From the NCBI RefSeq assembly GCF_003751785.1, contig NZ_RKIE01000001.1:535564-599563 (forward strand): 64,000 nucleotides of DNA, given 5' to 3'. Positions 60,904 to 64,000 of this stretch are shown one piece after another. Each line of letters opens with the position of its first letter. The first letter of the stretch is position 1. The position numbers and the translations under genes are program-made. The notes under the pieces are model-generated. The model was not told the origin of the DNA, did no database searches, and saw nothing but the letters and a program-made list of their open reading frames with translations. This DNA is from Frigoribacterium sp. PhB160 (lineage in GTDB: Bacteria; Actinomycetota; Actinomycetes; Actinomycetales; Microbacteriaceae).

Positions 60904-61917
60904 TCAGGCCACGCGGTGCACCGGCTCCTCGCCGCGCAGCACGCGCGCGACGTCCTCCGCGACGGTGACCCCCATGGCGGCGTTCGCCACGTCGGTGAAC
61001 GCGCCGATGTGCGGCGTGAGCAGCACGTTCGGCGCCCCGACCAGCGGGTCGTCCGCCCCGAGGGGCTCGTGCTCGAAGGCGTCGAGGGCGGCGCCGGCGA
61101 GGCGCCCGGAGCGCAGGGCGGCGACCAGCGCCTCCTCGTCGACGAGCCCGCCGCGGGCAGCGTTGACGAAGAAGGCGCCGGGGCGCATGGCCTCGACGAG
61201 CCGGGCGTCGACGAGCGGCGGCTCGCCCGGCGTGCCGGGCAGGTGCAGGCTGACGAAGTCCGACCCGGTGACGACCTCGTCGAGGCCGGCACGGCGCACG
61301 CCTGCGGCGTCCGACACCTCGGCCGGCACGAAGGGGTCGTAGGCGACGACGTCCATGTCGAACCCGGAGGCGCGGCGCGCGACCGCCTGCCCGATCCGTC
61401 CGAAGCCCACGAGGCCGAGCGTCCGGCCCGTCAGCTCCACGCCCGGGAACCGCTCCCACCGCCCCGCCGTCATCGACGCGTGGGCCGGCACCAGCTGCCG
61501 GGCGAGCGCGAGCATCGCCCCGAGCGCGAGGTCGGCGACGGCGCCCGAGTTGCTCCCGGGCGCGTTGACGACGACGACCCCGGCGGCCCGGGCGGCGTCG
61601 AGATCGACGTTGTCGACCCCGACCCCGTGCTTGGCGACGACCCGCAGCGCGGGGGCGGCGGCGAACACCGAGGCGTCGACCGCGTCGAGCCCCACGACGA
61701 CGGCGACCGCGCCCGTGCGGCGGAGCTCGGCGCCGAGGTCCGGCCCCGAGAGCGGGTGCGTCCCCTCGGGGAGGCAGGCTTCCAGACCTGCGGCGACCAG
61801 CGCCTCCCACGGTCTCGGCGACTGCTGGCCGAAGCTCGGCGTCGAGACGAGCACCCGGGGGCGGTCGGCCGCGTCGGCGGGCCCCGGCGCCGCCCGCGCG
61901 ACCTCGACCCCGCTCAC
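60904..61917 (-). CDS. D-2-hydroxyacid dehydrogenase (phosphoglycerate dehydrogenase-like)
   Basis: A 337-residue NAD-dependent dehydrogenase. The coenzyme motif is GFGRIGQAVARR, the catalytic Arg lies in NAARGGLVDE and the catalytic His in LLTPHIGAF. KHGVGVDNVDLDAA is the usual N-domain end. It should interconvert 2-hydroxyacids and 2-oxoacids, but serine synthesis is unlikely because there is no ACT domain and the neighbours are a transporter and an SDR. The GTG start overlaps the transporter stop as GTGA. Confidence 0.9.
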   Translation of the reverse strand: MSGVEVARAAPGPADAADRPRVLVSTPSFGQQSPRPWEALVAAGLEACLPEGTHPLSGPDLGAELRRTGAVAVVVGLDAVDASVFAAAPALRVVAKHGVGVDNVDLDAARAAGVVVVNAPGSNSGAVADLALGAMLALARQLVPAHASMTAGRWERFPGVELTGRTLGLVGFGRIGQAVARRASGFDMDVVAYDPFVPAEVSDAAGVRRAGLDEVVTGSDFVSLHLPGTPGEPPLVDARLVEAMRPGAFFVNAARGGLVDEEALVAALRSGRLAGAALDAFEHEPLGADDPLVGAPNVLLTPHIGAFTDVANAAMGVTVAEDVARVLRGEEPVHRVA

Positions 61918-63380
61918 GAGAACTCCACGCCGACGACCGTGAGCACCGAGTACACGCCGACCGCCGTGACGGCGACGCTGCTGAAGGTGAGGGCGATCGT
62001 CCAGAACGCCGACCGGCGGAACCGTCGCGGCACCGACCGGCGCAGCTTCCACACGGCGATCACCACGGCGAGCAGGAACACCCCGCCCGCGACGCCGCCG
62101 ATCTGCACCATGAGCACCGGCGACTTGATCACGAGGAAGCTCGCCGCCCAGATGATCGGCATCACGACGGTCAGCACGCGGATGACGCGGAGGCGCGTGG
62201 CCACGTCCTCCCACCGGTAGAAGCCCAGGATCGCGAGCGTGTTCGACCACAGCCGCGGCACCGAGGCCGTCGACGCGACGAGCGTCGAGAAGAGCACGAA
62301 GAACGCGCCGACCAGGAAGACCCAGTACCCGGCCGTGCCGAGCGTGTCGGAGTACATGCGCGAGAGCGTCACGATCATCTGGTTGCCCTCGGGCACGAGG
62401 CCCTGCGGGTTCAGCACGGCGGCCCCGATGACGTAGAACGAGAGCGTGCAGAGGGTGCAGATCACCCAGGAGACGAGCACGTCGAGGCGCATCACCTTGA
62501 TCCAGCCCTCGGCCCGGCGGGCGCGTTCCTCGGTGCCGTCGTCGGGACCGGTCCAGCGGGCGTAGCCCTTCTCGAGGCACCAGTAGGTGTAGGTCGTCAT
62601 CTCGTCGGCGCCGACGCCGGTGATGCCGAACATCGCGATGGCGAAGCCGATGGCGCCGGCGGGCAGGGCGAAGGTGAGCCCGGTGGCGAGGTCGCCGCCG
62701 TCGTAGCCGAACGGCGTCAGCGGCAGGCCGACGGCGAGCGCCACGGTGATGACCGTGAACAGCACCACCGAGACGAGGGAGGCGCGCTCGACCATGCTGT
62801 AGCGGCCCGAGAGCATGAGCGTGACGGCGGCCACGAGCACGACGATCGTCCAGAACCAGAGCGACGGCGTGCTGAGCGGCTCGCCCGCGACGGGGAACAT
62901 GATCGACAGGCACGCGACGGCGCCGCCGATGATGCCGCCGCGCTGGAGCACCTTGGCGAAGTCCATCAAGATCCAGAGGAAGTTGATCCACCCGCCGCGA
63001 CCGGTGCGCGGCCCGACCTCGCTGAAGCCCTGCAGCGCCGTCTTGCCGTGCAGGATCGCCCACTGGGCGAGCTCCATCTGCACCCAGACCTTGACGCCCG
63101 TGCTGACGATGACGAGCCAGAGCAGCACGAAGCCGGCCTTCGAGCCGAGGGCGGTCGTCGTGATCAGCTCGCCCGAGCCGACGACGGCGGCCGAGAGGAT
63201 GAGCCCCGGCCCGAGGTAGCGGAACCGCTGGAGGAACGTGCCCGGCGCCCGCGCGGCGTCGCCGGGGCGGAGGGCGTACGGGTCGCGCACCTCGCTCGAC
63301 CGGACGGGCCTCGAGGAGGCGTCGGCGTCGGTCTTCGAGGACGGGTCGGTGGTGGGGCGGCCGGTCTGGCTGGTGCTCAC
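61914..63380 (-). CDS. Nramp-like transporter with altered metal-site motifs
   Basis: A 488-residue protein with about 11-12 spans of the Nramp fold: PGLILSAAVVGSGELITTTA in span 1 and FAIAMFGITGVGADEMTTYT in span 6. The canonical metal ligands 'DPGN' and 'MPH' of manganese transporters are absent; VVGSGE and GVGADE stand in their places. It may carry another ion or an organic acid used by the linked dehydrogenases. The GTG start at 63380 has AAGGGAG upstream. It lies between the SDR and the hydroxyacid dehydrogenase on one strand. Confidence 0.85.
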   Translation of the reverse strand: MSTSQTGRPTTDPSSKTDADASSRPVRSSEVRDPYALRPGDAARAPGTFLQRFRYLGPGLILSAAVVGSGELITTTALGSKAGFVLLWLVIVSTGVKVWVQMELAQWAILHGKTALQGFSEVGPRTGRGGWINFLWILMDFAKVLQRGGIIGGAVACLSIMFPVAGEPLSTPSLWFWTIVVLVAAVTLMLSGRYSMVERASLVSVVLFTVITVALAVGLPLTPFGYDGGDLATGLTFALPAGAIGFAIAMFGITGVGADEMTTYTYWCLEKGYARWTGPDDGTEERARRAEGWIKVMRLDVLVSWVICTLCTLSFYVIGAAVLNPQGLVPEGNQMIVTLSRMYSDTLGTAGYWVFLVGAFFVLFSTLVASTASVPRLWSNTLAILGFYRWEDVATRLRVIRVLTVVMPIIWAASFLVIKSPVLMVQIGGVAGGVFLLAVVIAVWKLRRSVPRRFRRSAFWTIALTFSSVAVTAVGVYSVLTVVGVEFS

Positions 63381-63453
63381 GCGTGTCTCCCTTGACGGTC
63401 GTGGGTCCGTCGACACTGACACATGTCGCGCGATCCGCGCAACCGCTCGTGCG

Positions 63454-63479
63454 TGTTGCGCGCAATGCGCAGTGCAACA
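63454..63479. promoter_or_regulatory. Inverted repeat upstream of the transporter gene
   Basis: TGTTGC and GCAACA bracket 14 bases, with an inner TGCGC/GCGCA dyad (63457-63471). It lies 75 bp upstream of the transporter start and just beyond the SDR stop, where an operator would be expected. The regulator is outside the window. Confidence 0.5.
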
Positions 63480-63494
63480 GCGACGGCGGGCGTC

Positions 63495-64000
63495 CTACAG
63501 CGACGCCCCGCCGCACACGACGAGCGCCTGCCCCGTGATGCTGCGACCGTGCGGCCCGAGCACGAACGCGACGAGCGCCGCGACGTCGGCCGGGTCGACG
63601 AGGGCCCCGAGCGGCGGCACGACCGGAGCCGAGGAGGCGCGGGCCGGGTCGCGCAGCATGGGCGTGTCGGTGGGCCCCGGCGCCACGACGTTCGCCGTCA
63701 CGCCGCGCGGGGCGAGCTCTTGCGCCCAGCTGCGGGCGAGCGCGACGAGCGCGGCCTTCGTCGCCGCGTACTGGCTCTTGCCGGCGGCTCCCTCCGCGGT
63801 GCGGCTGCCGATCAGGACGATGCGGCCGCCGTCGGCCAGCCGCCCGACGAGCGCGTCGACGAGCGCCGCCGCCGACCCGACGTGCACGGCGAACATGCCC
63901 GCGAGCGCCGCCGGGTCGAGGTCGCCGAGGCGGGCCGCGACCTGGAACCCGGCCGCGTGCACGATCGCGTCGACCGGTCCGACGTCGGCGACCGCGGCCG
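63495..64000 (-). CDS. Short-chain dehydrogenase/reductase, 5' end cut by the window
   Basis: The last 168 or so residues of a classical SDR are present. AGFQVAARLGDLD precedes IVLIGSRTAEGAAG; the catalytic Ser is in this IGS strand, and the Tyr/Lys pair lies in SQYAATKAAL. The end SITGQALVVCGGASL is the usual SDR tail. The N-terminal glycine motif is beyond 64000. It is first in the same-strand run with the transporter and the hydroxyacid dehydrogenase, so the three probably handle one hydroxylated substrate. Confidence 0.88.
   Translation of the reverse strand, partial: AAVADVGPVDAIVHAAGFQVAARLGDLDPAALAGMFAVHVGSAAALVDALVGRLADGGRIVLIGSRTAEGAAGKSQYAATKAALVALARSWAQELAPRGVTANVVAPGPTDTPMLRDPARASSAPVVPPLGALVDPADVAALVAFVLGPHGRSITGQALVVCGGASL

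Overview
The window is very GC-rich, with strong G/C third-position bias, many GTG starts, and stop/start overlaps (ATGA, GTGA) throughout its operons. It reads as chromosome of a Gram-positive actinobacterium. Family-level hints (a DUF7882-like protein, an LAXTG cell-wall anchor typical of sortase E hosts, many small membrane proteins, a manganese catalase, a CsbD-like protein) point to Microbacteriaceae; the genus cannot be fixed from sequence alone. No rRNA, tRNA, CRISPR, phage, integrase or intact transposase gene was seen. The gene content is mostly transporters, sugar catabolism, redox and stress enzymes and transcription regulators.

Layout. 1-457: three 148-bp tandem units, each carrying an 84-bp imperfect palindrome. 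458-13.7 kb: scattered small operons, including a DUF4870-like membrane protein, an NAD-dependent epimerase, an NmrA-like oxidoreductase divergent from its TetR regulator, a photolyase-like protein with apparently swapped domains, an AraC regulator, a small lipoprotein, RtcB, Lrp/AsnC, VOC proteins, an aldo/keto reductase, three tiny membrane proteins and a nucleoside deaminase. 13.7-17.4 kb: an ABC exporter plus two-component system operon. 17.6-19.0 kb: CsbD-like, DUF7882-like and a coiled-coil membrane protein. 19.3-24 kb: kdpFABC. 24.1-27.4 kb: a Bcr/CflA-type MFS pump, a second copy of the small lipoprotein and a Mn-catalase. 27.5-30.6 kb: the fructose PTS IIABC and 1-phosphofructokinase. 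31-38.6 kb: cell-surface proteins (LAXTG-anchored lamin-tail/phytase-like protein, LysM protein, exported intradiol dioxygenase), a hydrolase, an epimerase and a TetR regulator. 38.7-44.7 kb: alpha-glucosidase, alpha-galactosidase, a divergent ROK regulator and a second TetR. 45-46.1 kb: a serine/glycine-repeat protein and a second palindrome array. 46.1-52.4 kb: a PotFGHI-like ABC importer with an adenosine-deaminase-like enzyme and a divergent LacI regulator. 52.4-60.3 kb: an AraC regulator, a third palindrome array and a dipeptide-type ABC importer operon with a fused double ATPase. 60.3-64 kb: a membrane protein, then a D-2-hydroxyacid dehydrogenase, an Nramp-like transporter and an SDR (cut by the window edge).

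How the genes work together. Fructose enters through the PTS and becomes fructose-1,6-bisphosphate through FruK. Alpha-glucosides and alpha-galactosides are cut by the GH13/GH36 pair, probably under ROK control. Two ABC importers bring in a polyamine-like or other small solute and peptides. KdpFABC scavenges potassium. Mn-catalase and CsbD-like proteins suggest oxidative and general stress responses.

The most unusual signal is a family of about 83-86 bp imperfect palindromes with edges GCGAACTCAGGA and TCCTGAGTCGTCGACG. It occurs in three arrays (about 14 copies), once in frame inside an ABC permease gene, and perhaps once inside an epimerase gene. A second, different palindrome family (about 75-90 bp, built on CGTCGCGTCACG) occurs at least three times between genes. 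Neither family is explained by a gene in the window.
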